A stretch of 64,000 nucleotides of DNA from Marivirga lumbricoides (GCF_014636295.1 NZ_BMEC01000006.1:1-64000); one strand, 5' to 3'. Shown: positions 17,615 to 28,101, counted from the stretch's first letter. Translations and numbers: made by a program. The notes: generated by a model from the letters alone, not told the origin.

Positions 17615-18961
17615 ATGAGAAATCGATTCCCCCTCTTAAAAAAACGACAACATTTAATAATGCTATGCATTTTGATGTTTTCACTCAGCTTAAATTCCAA
17701 TGCGCAAACAATTTGTAATAATGATGTTGGCAGCAGTGGCGGTTACACTTATGAGTATTGGAAAGATAGCGGAAATGGCTGTATGACTCTTGGCTCTGGA
17801 GGAACCTTTAGTGTTAACTGGAGCAATATTGGTAACTTATTAGCCCGCAAAGGAATAAGGCCGGGTTCAATGAATCAAACAGTTACTTACGGTGCCAATT
17901 ATCAACCTTCAGGTAATTCCTATTTGTGCGTTTATGGTTGGACAACCGGACCATTAGTTGAATATTATATAGTGGATAGCTGGGGTAGCTGGAGGCCACC
18001 AGGCGGAACACCTAAAGGCACCGTAACTACAGATGGAGGCACGTATGATATCTACGAAACCACCAGAACCAACCAGCCTTCAATTGAAGGTAACAGGACT
18101 TTTCAGCAGTACTGGAGTGTAAGAAGATCCAAAAGAACTAGTGGAACTATTACTTGTGCCAATCATTTTAACGCATGGGCCAGTCTAGGTATGAATATGG
18201 GTAATTTATATGAAGTTTCCCTTACGGTAGAAGGTTATCAAAGCAGCGGAACATGCGATGTTTACAGTATGTCAATGGGTACAGGAAGTGGCAACGGAGG
18301 TGGTGGCTCAGGCGGTGGCAGAGCTTATACTTTAACAGTGCGTGCACGTGGTTTAGCCGGTGGTGAACACCTGAATGTATTAATTAATAATGAGGTGCAA
18401 TCCGAAATAAACCTATCAACCAGCTGGAATAATTATGAAGTATATGTTGACCCAGGTGACCTAAATTTAGAATTTGATAATGATGGTGGTAGCAGAGATG
18501 TAGAAGTTGACTGGATTGAAATACATGGACAAACAAGGCAAGCCGAAAATATGTCATATAACACAGCCGTTTATCAGAATGGTAGTTGTGGCGGCTCCTA
18601 CAGTCAGATGATGCATTGTAATGGAAGAATTGGATTTGGAGATATAACCTATCAAAGCAATAACAGAGTGCTTAGTAGTGGGAGGTCAGCGCTTAATGAA
18701 GATGAGTTAATATCGCTGCAAAGTTTAAAAATCTTCCCCAACCCCATCAATAACGGTCAGCTCTCTATAAACCTTATAGGAATTGAAGAAGCAAAACACA
18801 TTGCGCTTACTGATTTAAATGGAAAAATCCTTCGAGAAGTTGATTTGAATAGCAAGAACAATTCCTTGGTGGAGTTTGATGTAAGCATGTACTCCGGACT
18901 TTACCTGGTTAGGGTAAAAGGCGATAAAGATCAGATTGTAAGAAAAGTTATGATTAAATAG
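17615..18961 (+). CDS. Secreted GH11 endo-1,4-beta-xylanase with CBM and T9SS sorting domain
   Basis: A secreted enzyme of 448 residues that cleaves the beta-1,4 backbone of xylan. A signal peptide (about 1-30) is followed by a GH11 jelly-roll domain (about 32-225) with catalytic nucleophile Glu116 (LVEYYIVD, then SWGSWRPPG) and acid/base Glu206 ([10 protein letters not shown]). A Gly/Ser linker leads to a xylan-binding module of the CBM60/CBM36 type (about 240-305, with LEFDNDGG). The last 80 residues are a type-A Por secretion C-terminal domain ([14 protein letters not shown] ... [10 protein letters not shown]), so the protein leaves the cell by the type IX system and is probably anchored at the surface. 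No other polysaccharide-degradation gene is adjacent. Confidence 0.95.
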   Translation: MRNRFPLLKKRQHLIMLCILMFSLSLNSNAQTICNNDVGSSGGYTYEYWKDSGNGCMTLGSGGTFSVNWSNIGNLLARKGIRPGSMNQTVTYGANYQPSGNSYLCVYGWTTGPLVEYYIVDSWGSWRPPGGTPKGTVTTDGGTYDIYETTRTNQPSIEGNRTFQQYWSVRRSKRTSGTITCANHFNAWASLGMNMGNLYEVSLTVEGYQSSGTCDVYSMSMGTGSGNGGGGSGGGRAYTLTVRARGLAGGEHLNVLINNEVQSEINLSTSWNNYEVYVDPGDLNLEFDNDGGSRDVEVDWIEIHGQTRQAENMSYNTAVYQNGSCGGSYSQMMHCNGRIGFGDITYQSNNRVLSSGRSALNEDELISLQSLKIFPNPINNGQLSINLIGIEEAKHIALTDLNGKILREVDLNSKNNSLVEFDVSMYSGLYLVRVKGDKDQIVRKVMIK

Positions 18962-18986
18962 AACCTATTGAATAAGTAATAAGTAA

Positions 18987-19485
18987 AAAAGAGGCTGTCT
19001 CAAAAGTAAAAATTTTATGACAGTCTCTTTTTTTGATTTTGGGTTACGCCTATCTCTAACAAAAGCATTGTCCCGTCTGTTTCTTTATACCTCCTTTAAA
19101 TATCAGTGAGAATATATAATGTCGTCCTTACAGGACTTTTAAAACATGGTAAGTTCATTATTACCGTAATACCACCTCTACGAGGTTTTGAGCCTCGTCT
19201 CATACCACCTCTAGCCATGTTTCGTGTCTCACGAAACATTATTTAAGCGATCTTAAGCCATGCTTCGTGTCCCACGATGCATTTCATATTCCTAGTTTAC
19301 TTGAATATGCTATCACAAAACCTGATCATAGTGCATCAAAGGTATCAGTCCAATCGGGACGAAACTATGGTAGCAATCAAGGTGAATGGGGTTTTATATA
19401 TAATGATTTTACTTATACTTTGATTAGAAACAAAATAATATTGGGGCAAAAGATAAGAGGCCGTCCTTTTGAGACAGCCTCTTTT
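18987..19485. mobile_element. MITE-like element or insertion-sequence remnant
   Basis: A block of 499 bp is bounded by 20-bp perfect terminal inverted repeats, aaaagaggctgtctcaaaag at the left and its complement at the right. The gaggctgtctcaaaag motif is common at the ends of IS elements in Bacteroidota. Each end also folds on itself (left: AGAGGCTGTC with GACAGTCTCT; right: AGAGGC with GCCTCT), so it may terminate transcription of the flanking convergent genes. No transposase remains; the interior has only decayed repeat-like sequence. No target-site duplication was found directly at the ends. Confidence 0.55.
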
Positions 19486-19513
19486 GATTATAAGTATTTG
19501 GGCAATGTATCAC

Positions 19514-20908
19514 TCACCACTCTGTATGAAAAATCCCCTCTTTATCCAGTCTCTCATAGGTATGCGAGCCAAAATGATCTCTTTGTGCCTGAATTAAATT
19601 CAGCGGCAATCGACCTGTGGTAAAGGCATCAAAATAACTCAAGCTGGCACTTAAACCTGCAACGGGAATGCCGGCAGAAATAGCGAAAGTAGCTACCTTA
19701 CGAGCTCCGCCTACTGAAGCATTCAATTTCCGGGCAAAATCCTCATCCAGCAATAAGCTCTTTAGGTCATTCTTTTTAGTAAACGCTTTGCGCATATCTT
19801 CCAGCAATTCAGCTCTGATAATGCAACCACCCCTCCATATTTTGGAGATTACTGCTAAGTCCAATTCATAATGGTATTCTTTGGAAGCAGCTACTAACTG
19901 AGTCATCCCCTGAGCATAGGTAACAATAAAAGCAAAAAATAAAGCCGCTTCAATATCTTGAATTGATGGTAAGTTAGCAGGAAGAGCTGGTTTAGGGTAA
20001 AGGTTTTGCGCTTTTAGCCTATCACTTTTAAAAGAAGAAATGGCTCTCATACTTACTGCAACATCAATGGTAGGAATTGGAGTACCAAGATCCATCGCAT
20101 TCTGGGAAGTCCACTTCCCGGTACCTTTCTGCTTCGCTTTATCGAGGATGATGTCGACTAAATCCCCACCGGTTTCCTCATCTTTCTGAACAAATATTTC
20201 CGAGGTTATTTCAATCAAAAATGACTTAAGCCGGTCGTTGTTCCAATCAGTAAATATTTTATGTAGCTCTTCATTGTTTTTACCTAATCCGGTTTTCAAC
20301 ACATCATAAATCTCTGAAATCAACTGCATAAGCCCATATTCTATACCATTATGGACCATCTTCACATAGTTTCCGGCAGATTTAGCCCCCATATAATCCA
20401 CACAAGGCTCACCATTCACTTTTGCTGCAACCGCTTCAAATATGGGTTTTACTAACTCATAGGCTGCTTTGTCTCCACCTGGCATAATACTGGGGCCAAA
20501 TCTCGCTCCTTTGGCACCACCTGAAACACCTGTCCCTATAAAGTGAACTCCCTTAGCCTGCAGTTCCTCTGCCCTTCTGTTAGTATCAGTGAAAAACGAA
20601 TTCCCTCCATCTATAATCAAATCACCTTTATCCATTAAAGGAAGAAGATCCGCAATTACTGCATCTACAGGAGCTCCGGCAGGTACAAGTAACATGATTT
20701 TTCGCGGTTTTGACAAATGCTGAATAAATTGGGCTTTTCCTGTAGTACCATCTACTTTTTTACCCTCTCCTTCCAATCGCAAAGCATCAACTTTTTCAGG
20801 GTCTGTATCTAATCCATAGGCTGAAAAACCATTATCTGCAACATTTAAGATAAAGTTTCTGCCCATAACTCCCAGTCCTACCAGGCCAAAATCATAAGTT
20901 CCTTCCAT
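19514..20908 (-). CDS. gnd: 6-phosphogluconate dehydrogenase (decarboxylating)
   Basis: This 464-residue enzyme oxidises 6-phosphogluconate to ribulose 5-phosphate and CO2, with NADP+ reduction. The N-terminal Rossmann motif is GLGVMGRNF, the substrate-binding part carries SGGAKGARFGPSIMPGG, and the signature DKAKQKGTGKWT is intact. The C-terminal all-helical domain is complete. It is divergent from zwf, with 261 bp between the two starts, so the oxidative pentose phosphate genes share one intergenic control region. Confidence 0.96.
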   Translation of the reverse strand: MEGTYDFGLVGLGVMGRNFILNVADNGFSAYGLDTDPEKVDALRLEGEGKKVDGTTGKAQFIQHLSKPRKIMLLVPAGAPVDAVIADLLPLMDKGDLIIDGGNSFFTDTNRRAEELQAKGVHFIGTGVSGGAKGARFGPSIMPGGDKAAYELVKPIFEAVAAKVNGEPCVDYMGAKSAGNYVKMVHNGIEYGLMQLISEIYDVLKTGLGKNNEELHKIFTDWNNDRLKSFLIEITSEIFVQKDEETGGDLVDIILDKAKQKGTGKWTSQNAMDLGTPIPTIDVAVSMRAISSFKSDRLKAQNLYPKPALPANLPSIQDIEAALFFAFIVTYAQGMTQLVAASKEYHYELDLAVISKIWRGGCIIRAELLEDMRKAFTKKNDLKSLLLDEDFARKLNASVGGARKVATFAISAGIPVAGLSASLSYFDAFTTGRLPLNLIQAQRDHFGSHTYERLDKEGIFHTEW

Positions 20909-21169
20909 GTTTTTTTATAAAAATTAAACTTTAGTATATTTTCCGTATAAGTGATGCCTTTACAGCAATTAGGTTTTGCGTAAGGCTCCTCTCCTATTTT
21001 CACTCACTTAAAAATCAATTAACCTTGATCCCTGTGTTAATTATTCGCTCTCAGCCGATTATATAAAAGATGTCTGATAAACTATTCTAAACAGGCTTCT
21101 TTATTTCCGTTTGAGTTTAACGAAGTATTAAAATATTTGTAATATTACCAAATCTTGTGATAAATCATT

Positions 21170-22693
21170 ATGTCAAAAACAAAAATTGAAGATCAGGTGC
21201 TGGTAATCTTCGGAGCTTCCGGTGACCTTACCATGAGGAAACTGATTCCTGCAGTTTTTAATTTATATAAAAGAGGCTTTCTGCCACAAAACTATCAGGT
21301 GCTTGGCGTTAGCAGAACTCATTATACTGATCAGGAATACCAAAAATTAGCTGTTCTTGAAAATCCACATTTGCCCACTTTAGAAAAGGACGAACTTGCG
21401 GTTTTTGCTCAACATGTTCGTTATCAGGCCATAGATACAGCAGATATTACCGGTTATCATACGCTTAAGGAAAGGCTGGATAATCTTTTTAAAGAGTGTT
21501 CAATTAGTAAAAATTGTATCTTTTACTTGTCCACCCCACCTAGTTTATACGAAACCATTGGGGCTAATTTAAGTAAAGTGGGCCTGAATAAGGAATCCGA
21601 TGGTTGGAAAAGGGTAATTATAGAGAAACCTTTCGGATACGATTTAGCTTCTGCTAATGCTCTAAATGAAAGACTCTTAAACTGTTTTCAGGAGAATCAA
21701 TTATACAGAATAGATCATTACCTGGGTAAAGAAACAGTCCAAAATCTGCTGGTTACACGTTTTGCCAATAGTATTTTTGAACCACTTTGGAACCGTAATT
21801 ACATTCAGCGGGTAGAAATTACTTCTGCGGAAAGTGTTGGTGTTGAAAAAAGAGGCGGTTATTATGATAAATCGGGTGCTATGCGAGATATGATCCAGAA
21901 CCACCTATTGCAATTAGTAGCTTTGGTAGCTATGGAGCCACCTGCCAAAATGGATGCCACCAGCATCAGAAACGAGAAAGACAAAGTTTTTCAGGCTATC
22001 CGGCCTCTTACTCAGGAAGAAATCAGAAAAGATGTGATCCGTGGCCAATATATGGCTTCTACCTATAAAGAAGAGGCAATGACAGGTTACAGGGAAGAAA
22101 CTGGCGTTGCTCCGGAATCAAGGACAGAGACTTTTGCCGCCATTAAGTTTTTTATAGATAACTGGAGATGGGCAGATGTTCCTTTTTACATCCGAACAGG
22201 TAAAAAACTACCTACACGCGTATCAGAAGTAGTGATTCACTTTAAACCGAATCATCACCATTTGTTTAGCGATAAAAAACTACCCAATCAGCAAAACATC
22301 CTTGTCTTCAGAATACAGCCTAATGAAGGGATTTTATTAAAATTTGGATTAAAAGTTCCTGGTACTGGTGTAAATGTGGAATCTGTTAATATGGATTTTC
22401 TTTATGAGGATTTGTCTAACACTTATGTACCGGAAGCTTATGAGCGTTTACTGCTTGATTGTATGCAGGGAGACGCCACTCTTTATGCGCGCGGTGACAG
22501 TGTTTTAAAAGCTTGGGAATTTGTAGACCCTATTTTAAAAGCATGGAAAGATGATCCTTCCATTCCTGTATATGGCTACCCAGCAGGTACCTGGGGGCCA
22601 GAAAATGCCATGAATATGATTGAAGGAGAAGGATTGAAATGGCGAAACCCATGTAAAAATTTAACTAATGATGGCATTTATTGCGAACTATAG
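21170..22693 (+). CDS. zwf: Glucose-6-phosphate 1-dehydrogenase
   Basis: This 507-residue enzyme performs the first step of the oxidative pentose phosphate pathway, glucose 6-phosphate to 6-phosphogluconolactone. The coenzyme motif is FGASGDLTMRKL (14-25) and the active-site signature is RIDHYLGKE (180-188). The length is normal. It is followed after 9 bp by pgl, forming a zwf-pgl operon. A short palindrome GTAATATTAC lies at 21139-21148, just before the start. Confidence 0.97.
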   Translation: MSKTKIEDQVLVIFGASGDLTMRKLIPAVFNLYKRGFLPQNYQVLGVSRTHYTDQEYQKLAVLENPHLPTLEKDELAVFAQHVRYQAIDTADITGYHTLKERLDNLFKECSISKNCIFYLSTPPSLYETIGANLSKVGLNKESDGWKRVIIEKPFGYDLASANALNERLLNCFQENQLYRIDHYLGKETVQNLLVTRFANSIFEPLWNRNYIQRVEITSAESVGVEKRGGYYDKSGAMRDMIQNHLLQLVALVAMEPPAKMDATSIRNEKDKVFQAIRPLTQEEIRKDVIRGQYMASTYKEEAMTGYREETGVAPESRTETFAAIKFFIDNWRWADVPFYIRTGKKLPTRVSEVVIHFKPNHHHLFSDKKLPNQQNILVFRIQPNEGILLKFGLKVPGTGVNVESVNMDFLYEDLSNTYVPEAYERLLLDCMQGDATLYARGDSVLKAWEFVDPILKAWKDDPSIPVYGYPAGTWGPENAMNMIEGEGLKWRNPCKNLTNDGIYCEL

Positions 22694-22702
22694 AACTTAA
22701 TA

Positions 22703-23416
22703 ATGATGAATAATAAAAATATTTGTAAGGACGGAGAAACGCTTTCCGAAGAATTTGCTAATTTTTTCCTCCGGGAAACTCAGAATAAACCTGTCTTTCA
22801 TGTAGCATTATCTGGCGGATCCACTCCAAAAATATTATTTGATTTACTTGCCAAAGAATATGCAACAAAATTCAATTGGCAAACTATCCATTTTTGGTGG
22901 GGTGATGAACGTTGTGTCCCTCCTACCGATGATGAAAGCAATTATAAAATGACGAAAGAATTGCTGATTGACAAAATAGCTATTCCCCCGCAAAATATTC
23001 ACAGGATTTTAGGAGAGAATGCCCCTGAAAAAGAAGCTATCAGATATGCAAAAGAAATTGAAGGAATTATCCCTGCTAAAAACGGGCTCCCCCGCTTCGA
23101 TTTGATGCTCTTAGGCATGGGGCCTGACGGACATACTGCGTCTATTTTCCCGAATCAAATAGAATTAATAAAAGCTGAACCAATTTGTGCGGTAGCTACT
23201 CACCCGGAATCCGGACAGAAAAGAGTCACTTTAACAGGCGCCACTATCAATAATTCTGCTGAAATAGCTTTTTTAGTAACAGGGGCCAATAAAGCAGAGA
23301 AAATCCAGGAAATATTTAATAAGGAAGGTGATTATAAAAAATATCCTGCGGCTCATATTAAAGCTACTGACGGCAAGCTCAGTTGGTATTTAGATGAGTC
23401 GGCTGCAGGAAAATAA
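22703..23416 (+). CDS. pgl: 6-phosphogluconolactonase
   Basis: A DevB/Pgl-type lactonase of 237 residues that hydrolyses 6-phosphogluconolactone. Family motifs are ALSGGSTPK near residue 35, WWGDERCVP near 73 and LGMGPDGHTASIFP near 135-148. It completes the pathway between zwf and gnd. It lies 9 bp after zwf. Confidence 0.95.
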   Translation: MMNNKNICKDGETLSEEFANFFLRETQNKPVFHVALSGGSTPKILFDLLAKEYATKFNWQTIHFWWGDERCVPPTDDESNYKMTKELLIDKIAIPPQNIHRILGENAPEKEAIRYAKEIEGIIPAKNGLPRFDLMLLGMGPDGHTASIFPNQIELIKAEPICAVATHPESGQKRVTLTGATINNSAEIAFLVTGANKAEKIQEIFNKEGDYKKYPAAHIKATDGKLSWYLDESAAGK

Positions 23417-23531
23417 GCACCGTTTTTGTTAACTGTTTTAGGATTATTTGTTCATTCCTGTGCAAGTAATCCTACACGCTGTATTGCATATCTTTGCATT
23501 TCACCTAATTTTGCGTTTCAATTACATTAGT

Positions 23532-25577
23532 ATGAAGGAAGGATCAGAATCATTTAATTTTATAGAGCAAATTGTTGAACAGGATTTAGCTGCCGGAATG
23601 CCAAAAGAGCAACTCCGCTTTCGCTTTCCGCCAGAGCCAAACGGTTATTTACATATAGGGCATGCAGCTTCTATTTGTCTTAATTTTGGTTTGGGAGAGC
23701 GTTATAATGCCCCTGTAAATTTACGTTTTGATGACACCAACCCTTCCAAAGAAGAGCAGGAATATGTGGATGCCATTAAAAGAGATATTGAATGGCTCGG
23801 ATTTAAGTGGGCAACTGAATGCTATTCTTCCGACTATTTCCAGCAGCTTTATGATTGGGCAGTTCAATTAATTAAAGATGGAAAAGCTTATGTAGACAAA
23901 CAGTCTGCAGAAGCAATGGCTGAGCAAAAGGGTACTCCCACTTCCCCTGGAGTGGAAAGCCCGCACCGCAACCAAAGTGTGGAAGAAAACCTGGATTTAT
24001 TTGAAAGAATGAAGGCAGGTGAGTTTGAGCCTGGCACACATATTTTACGTGCTAAAATTGATATGGCTTCGCCTAATATGTTGATGCGCGATCCTTTGCT
24101 TTACAGAATTGTGAAGAAAGCCCATCACAGAACTGGCAATGACTGGTGTATTTACCCTATGTACGATTATACTCATGGGCAATCCGATTATTTAGAATCT
24201 ATCTCTCACTCTATCTGTACTTTAGAGTTTAAATCACACAGAGAACTATACGACTGGTTTTTAGATCAGATTGCTGACCCGAATAATTTACGGCCTAAGC
24301 AAAGGGAGTTTGCCAGAAGAAATTTAAGCTACACAGTAATGAGCAAGCGTAAATTACTGGAGTTGGTGCAAACTAAAACTGTAGCCGGGTGGGACGACCC
24401 ACGTATGCCTACTATTTCCGGATTAAGGCGCAGAGGCTATACACCAGACTCAATCAGGAAGTTCAGTGAGGCTTCCGGTATTACAAAGCGTGATAGTGTA
24501 ACAGATGTTGCTTTACTGGAGTATTGTATCCGTGAAGACCTGAACAAGAATGCTACCCGTGTGATGGGTGTATTAGACCCGGTAAAATTGGTGATTACTA
24601 ATTATCCTGAAGGTAAAACTGAAATGCTTGTAGCTGATAACAATCCTGAAATTGAGGGCTCAGGAACGCATGAAGTGCCTTTTTCAGGAGAGCTATATAT
24701 TGAAAAAGAGGATTTTAAGGAGTCTGCCGGCAGTAAGTTTTTCAGACTTAGCATTGGAAAGGAAGTAAGGTTAAAAAATGCTTACATCATTAAAGGTGAA
24801 TCTGTAGTTAAGGATGAGAAAGGTAATATAACTGAAATTCATTGTACCTGCGATTTGGATTCCCGATCAGGCAGTGGCACAGAAGCCAGTGAACGCAAAG
24901 TGAAAGGAACCCTTCATTGGGTCTCTATTCCACATGCTGTAAAAGCTGAAATCCGTGAGTACGACAGACTGTTTTTAGATGAAGCACCTGACAGCCATGC
25001 AGATAAAAACTTTATGGAATTCGTAAACCCTAATTCTTTAAATATTATTAAAGAAGCTTATGTGGAGCCATTCCTACAAAATGCAAAACTGGATGATAAG
25101 TTCCAGTTCCAAAGGTTAGGTTATTTTACTTTAGATAAAGAGGCCAGTAATGACCATTTGATTTTTAATAAAACGGTGGGATTGAAAGATTCCTGGGCTA
25201 AGCAACAGCCAAAAGCTGATCAAGCTAAATCGAATCAACCTGCTGCGCAGCAAAATCAAAACCAGCAGCAGCGTAGTGCTATCAATGAAATTCAGAAAAT
25301 CAGTAAAAAATACACCAATCTTTCAGGAGATAAACTGGCCACAGCCAGAGCAAGTATTATGAACCTGGCAGAAGGCGTGGAATATGAGGAATTACAGCCA
25401 TTGTTTAATACTGCAGCTAAAAAAGTGGGCACACGCATTGGCGTCATGATTAGCCTAGGCGTGCTGTTAAAGAAAGGACTTATTCGTAATTCAGAGATTG
25501 ATGCTTTTATTGAAGCCGGTCTGCAAGATAAAGATGAAATGTTAGTGGAAGAGGCGAAGCGGATTAACCTTGAATAG
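23532..25577 (+). CDS. glnS: Glutaminyl-tRNA synthetase with C-terminal extension
   Basis: A class I synthetase that charges tRNA-Gln. An in-frame ATG exists at 23448, but the 28 extra residues there are hydrophobic and unlike GlnRS, so the start at 23532 (MKEGSESFNF) is chosen, giving 681 residues. PPEPNGYLHIGHA holds the HIGH motif (41-44), and VMSKRK near residue 270 is the KMSKS counterpart. After the anticodon-binding barrels comes a Gln-rich linker (QPAAQQNQNQQQ) and about 100 helical residues. Many Bacteroidota GlnRS carry a YqeY domain here; this extension is shorter and I could not match it to YqeY with confidence. Confidence 0.93.
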   Translation: MKEGSESFNFIEQIVEQDLAAGMPKEQLRFRFPPEPNGYLHIGHAASICLNFGLGERYNAPVNLRFDDTNPSKEEQEYVDAIKRDIEWLGFKWATECYSSDYFQQLYDWAVQLIKDGKAYVDKQSAEAMAEQKGTPTSPGVESPHRNQSVEENLDLFERMKAGEFEPGTHILRAKIDMASPNMLMRDPLLYRIVKKAHHRTGNDWCIYPMYDYTHGQSDYLESISHSICTLEFKSHRELYDWFLDQIADPNNLRPKQREFARRNLSYTVMSKRKLLELVQTKTVAGWDDPRMPTISGLRRRGYTPDSIRKFSEASGITKRDSVTDVALLEYCIREDLNKNATRVMGVLDPVKLVITNYPEGKTEMLVADNNPEIEGSGTHEVPFSGELYIEKEDFKESAGSKFFRLSIGKEVRLKNAYIIKGESVVKDEKGNITEIHCTCDLDSRSGSGTEASERKVKGTLHWVSIPHAVKAEIREYDRLFLDEAPDSHADKNFMEFVNPNSLNIIKEAYVEPFLQNAKLDDKFQFQRLGYFTLDKEASNDHLIFNKTVGLKDSWAKQQPKADQAKSNQPAAQQNQNQQQRSAINEIQKISKKYTNLSGDKLATARASIMNLAEGVEYEELQPLFNTAAKKVGTRIGVMISLGVLLKKGLIRNSEIDAFIEAGLQDKDEMLVEEAKRINLE

Positions 25578-25594
25578 ATGAAAGGAATGCATGC

Positions 25595-27065
25595 TTTTGT
25601 GGTGGTGACAAATACATCATAGTGCCTGTTGATTGAGATCGTTTTTTTTCACTGGTCTGCGGCTTACAGTCCAGCAGCAAAAAGGGGAAGGTCTGTGAGC
25701 CACAGACCTTGGTTTTAAATCTTGATAGAAAGAAAAATGCCAATCAGCTGGTTATTGCGAGGTACGAAGCAATCTTAGTAATTAAGTATCACCTAAAATC
25801 AGCTGGTTATTGTGAGCGCAGCGCGGCAATCTTTTGTCCCAGGTGCTCTGTGCAATAAGATAGTTTTCTTACTCAAATTACCATTAGCTCCGTCATTCCC
25901 TTGCAGAAGGGAATCTGTTCATTTCAACAGCATGTTGAAATAACGTCTTTTTTATAGAATTGGCTTTGCTATAAACCTACAATTAAATAGTCATTGCCAG
26001 GCACAAAGCCATCTTTTCTATTATGCTAGAAAATTCAGGTAATGAAATTTCATTGAAAAGATCCCTGATAATTTTTTCCGTTGCTCTCCAAAAATTTCTG
26101 GGATGACGACACTTGCCGGCTTTTATGGTGGTGACAAATACATCATAGTGCCTGTTGATTGAGATCGTTTTTTTTCACTGGTCTGCGGCTTATAGTCCAG
26201 CAAAAAGGGGAAGGTCTGTGGCTCACAGACCTTGGCTTTTCTGTTCATTTGTGTACAATAAGATGGTTTCTATACTCAAATTACAATTAGAACGTCATTC
26301 CCTTGCAGAAGGGAATCTGTCCATTTCAACAGCATGTTGAAATAAAGTCTTCTTATAGAATTTCCTTTGCTATAAACCTACAATTAATAGTCATTGCCAG
26401 GTATAAAGCAATCTTTTCTATTATGCTAGAAAATTCAGGTAATGAAATTTCATTGAAAAGATCCCTGATAATTTTTTCCGTTGCTCTCCAAAAATTTCGG
26501 AGATGACCATAATTGCCGGCTTTTGTGGTAGTGACAAATACATCATAGTGCCTGTTGATTGAGATCGTTTTTTTCCACTGGTCTGTGGCTTATATTCCAG
26601 CAAAAAGGGGAAGGTCTGTGGCTCACAGACCTTGGTTTTAAATCTTGATAGAAAGAAAAATGCCAATCAGCTGGTTATTGCGAGGTACGAAGCAATCTTG
26701 GTAATTAAGTGTCACCTAAAATTAAATGGCTATTGTGAGCGCAGCGCGGCAATCTTTTTGTCCCAGGTGCTCTGTGCCATAAGATAGTTTTTTTACTCAA
26801 ATTACAATTAGAACGTCATTCCCTTGCAGAAGGGAATCTGTCCATTTCAACAGCATGTTGAAATAGTGCCTTTTTATAGAATTGCCTTTGCTATAAGCCT
26901 ACAATAAAATAGTCATTGCCAGGCACAAAGCCATCTTTTCTATTACTCTATAAAATTCCGGTAATGAAATTTCATTTCATTGAAAAGATCCCTGATAATT
27001 TTTTCCGTTGCTCTCCAAAAATTTCTGGGATGACGATACTTGCCGGCTTTTATGGTGGTTACAAG
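25595..27065. repeat. Tandem array of three palindrome-rich units
   Basis: Three head-to-tail units fill the gap between glnS and the next gene: 25595-26120 (526 bp), 26121-26520 (400 bp) and 26521-27047 (527 bp), then the first 18 bp of a fourth. Each begins ttttgtggtggtgacaaata (or a close variant) and ends tgccggc. Unit 2 lacks an internal part containing the gcgaggtacgaagcaatct and gcgcagcgcggcaatct motifs. Every unit holds several small hairpins: GGTCTGTG/CACAGACC, ATTCCCTTGCAGAAGGGAAT, and ATTTCAACAGCATGTTGAAAT-type dyads. No protein-coding frame is convincing. Confidence 0.85.
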
Positions 27066-27090
27066 TCTATAATATAGATTGACATTTTGC

Positions 27091-27342
27091 TTAACCTACC
27101 CAGGCAATATTGCTGATTTCACGAATTTCGATGCGAAACTTTCCAAACCTTGTTCCACCGAAAACAATTAAAGCAGGAGGTAATTCAGGCACCGTTATAT
27201 GTCCATATTCCTTTTTTGGAATACTACTTATATCATGACTAGCCAATGAAACATCTGCTATTGATCCATTTTTTTTGATCAATTGAAGTTTAGCCCCTAT
27301 CGGAATCCTCTGGATAACGCTTTTTGCTTCTTCCTCTGTCAT
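27091..27342 (-). CDS. Small hypothetical protein
   Basis: An 83-residue soluble protein. The N-terminus (MTEEEAKSVIQRIPIGAKLQ) and alternating hydrophobic pattern look like a small beta-barrel of the Sm/SH3 kind, but I recognise no named family. The ATG at 27342 is followed by normal composition, and the coding sequence contrasts with the repeats immediately downstream. It stands alone. Confidence 0.6.
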   Translation of the reverse strand: MTEEEAKSVIQRIPIGAKLQLIKKNGSIADVSLASHDISSIPKKEYGHITVPELPPALIVFGGTRFGKFRIEIREISNIAWVG

Positions 27343-27496
27343 GGATTAACTCACTTTCCCTAATTAAACTCCTTACCTAAATGCTTGTTGCACTTTAAAC
27401 GAATTAAAATTTCAGGCGAAGTGAGGCCTTAAATGGAAAGAGGAATTACTTAAAACCTTTTTATTCCACCAAATACCAGGCTGTTTAGCTAAATCA

Positions 27497-27964
27497 TTAA
27501 CTTTCCAGAATATCTTTCAAATTTGCCGGAGAATAATTAACAGACTTCAAGGTTTTATCATCTGCTTTTCTAAAAACCAAAAAACACTCTTCCTTTTGCT
27601 TATAGTAAGCGGGTTGACCCAAACCTTCGTAATGGATAACCGTTGCTTTGGCTTCTTCCTCTGTATGGCATACTTTACTCATATTGGAGCGCTGTACTTC
27701 TGCAAAAAGTGTGGAAAATTTTGTTCCTAGTCCAAATTCCAAAATTGCACCTGACAATACATATTGCAAATCGCATAAGGCATCTGCTACTTCTACTAAA
27801 TCATTATTAGCTACGGCCTCTTCCAGCTCCTGAAGCTCTTCTTTTAATAGATTCACCCTTAAATCCGCTCTATTTTTAGCGGGAATTGCCGGGTGTTCCA
27901 CTATCGGATGATTGAAAGTTTGATGAAATTGTTTTACGGAGTTGAGTGCTTCAGCTTCCTGCAT
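27497..27964 (-). CDS. MazG-like nucleoside triphosphate pyrophosphohydrolase
   Basis: A 155-residue protein of the all-alpha NTP pyrophosphatase superfamily, which converts (d)NTPs to NMP and pyrophosphate. The metal-binding motifs are EELQE (42-46) and EVADALCD (58-65), the usual ExxE and ExxD pair. The N-terminal VKQFHQTFNHPI resembles the phosphoribosyl-ATP pyrophosphohydrolase-like branch often labelled as phage-type MazG. A role in nucleotide-pool cleansing is likely; the true substrate is unknown. Confidence 0.85.
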   Translation of the reverse strand: MQEAEALNSVKQFHQTFNHPIVEHPAIPAKNRADLRVNLLKEELQELEEAVANNDLVEVADALCDLQYVLSGAILEFGLGTKFSTLFAEVQRSNMSKVCHTEEEAKATVIHYEGLGQPAYYKQKEECFLVFRKADDKTLKSVNYSPANLKDILES

Positions 27965-28101
27965 AGAATTGTTTTTTTTAATGAAGGATGAAATAAAGGA
28001 TTATCTGTGACTAATCCAATAGTGCAGATTGAGAAACATTTCTAAAATCAAACAGTTACTTTACTATAAACCTAAGTTAGACTACTAAATATGGCATCCC
28101 C

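Noticed and set aside
18975-19020. Ordinary terminator only, without mobile element
   Set aside because: A terminator alone would not explain the identical 20-bp inverted copy 480 bp away, although the hairpin may also terminate transcription.
23448-23531. Upstream ATG of glnS
   Set aside because: The 28 added residues are hydrophobic and do not resemble GlnRS N-termini; the segment looks like promoter/leader DNA.
26155-26666. Short open frames inside the tandem array
   Set aside because: They depend on one unit only and are broken in the other units, so they are not conserved coding sequence.
25595-27065. CRISPR array
   Set aside because: The repeats are 0.4-0.5 kb units in tandem, not short repeats with unique spacers, and no cas genes are present.
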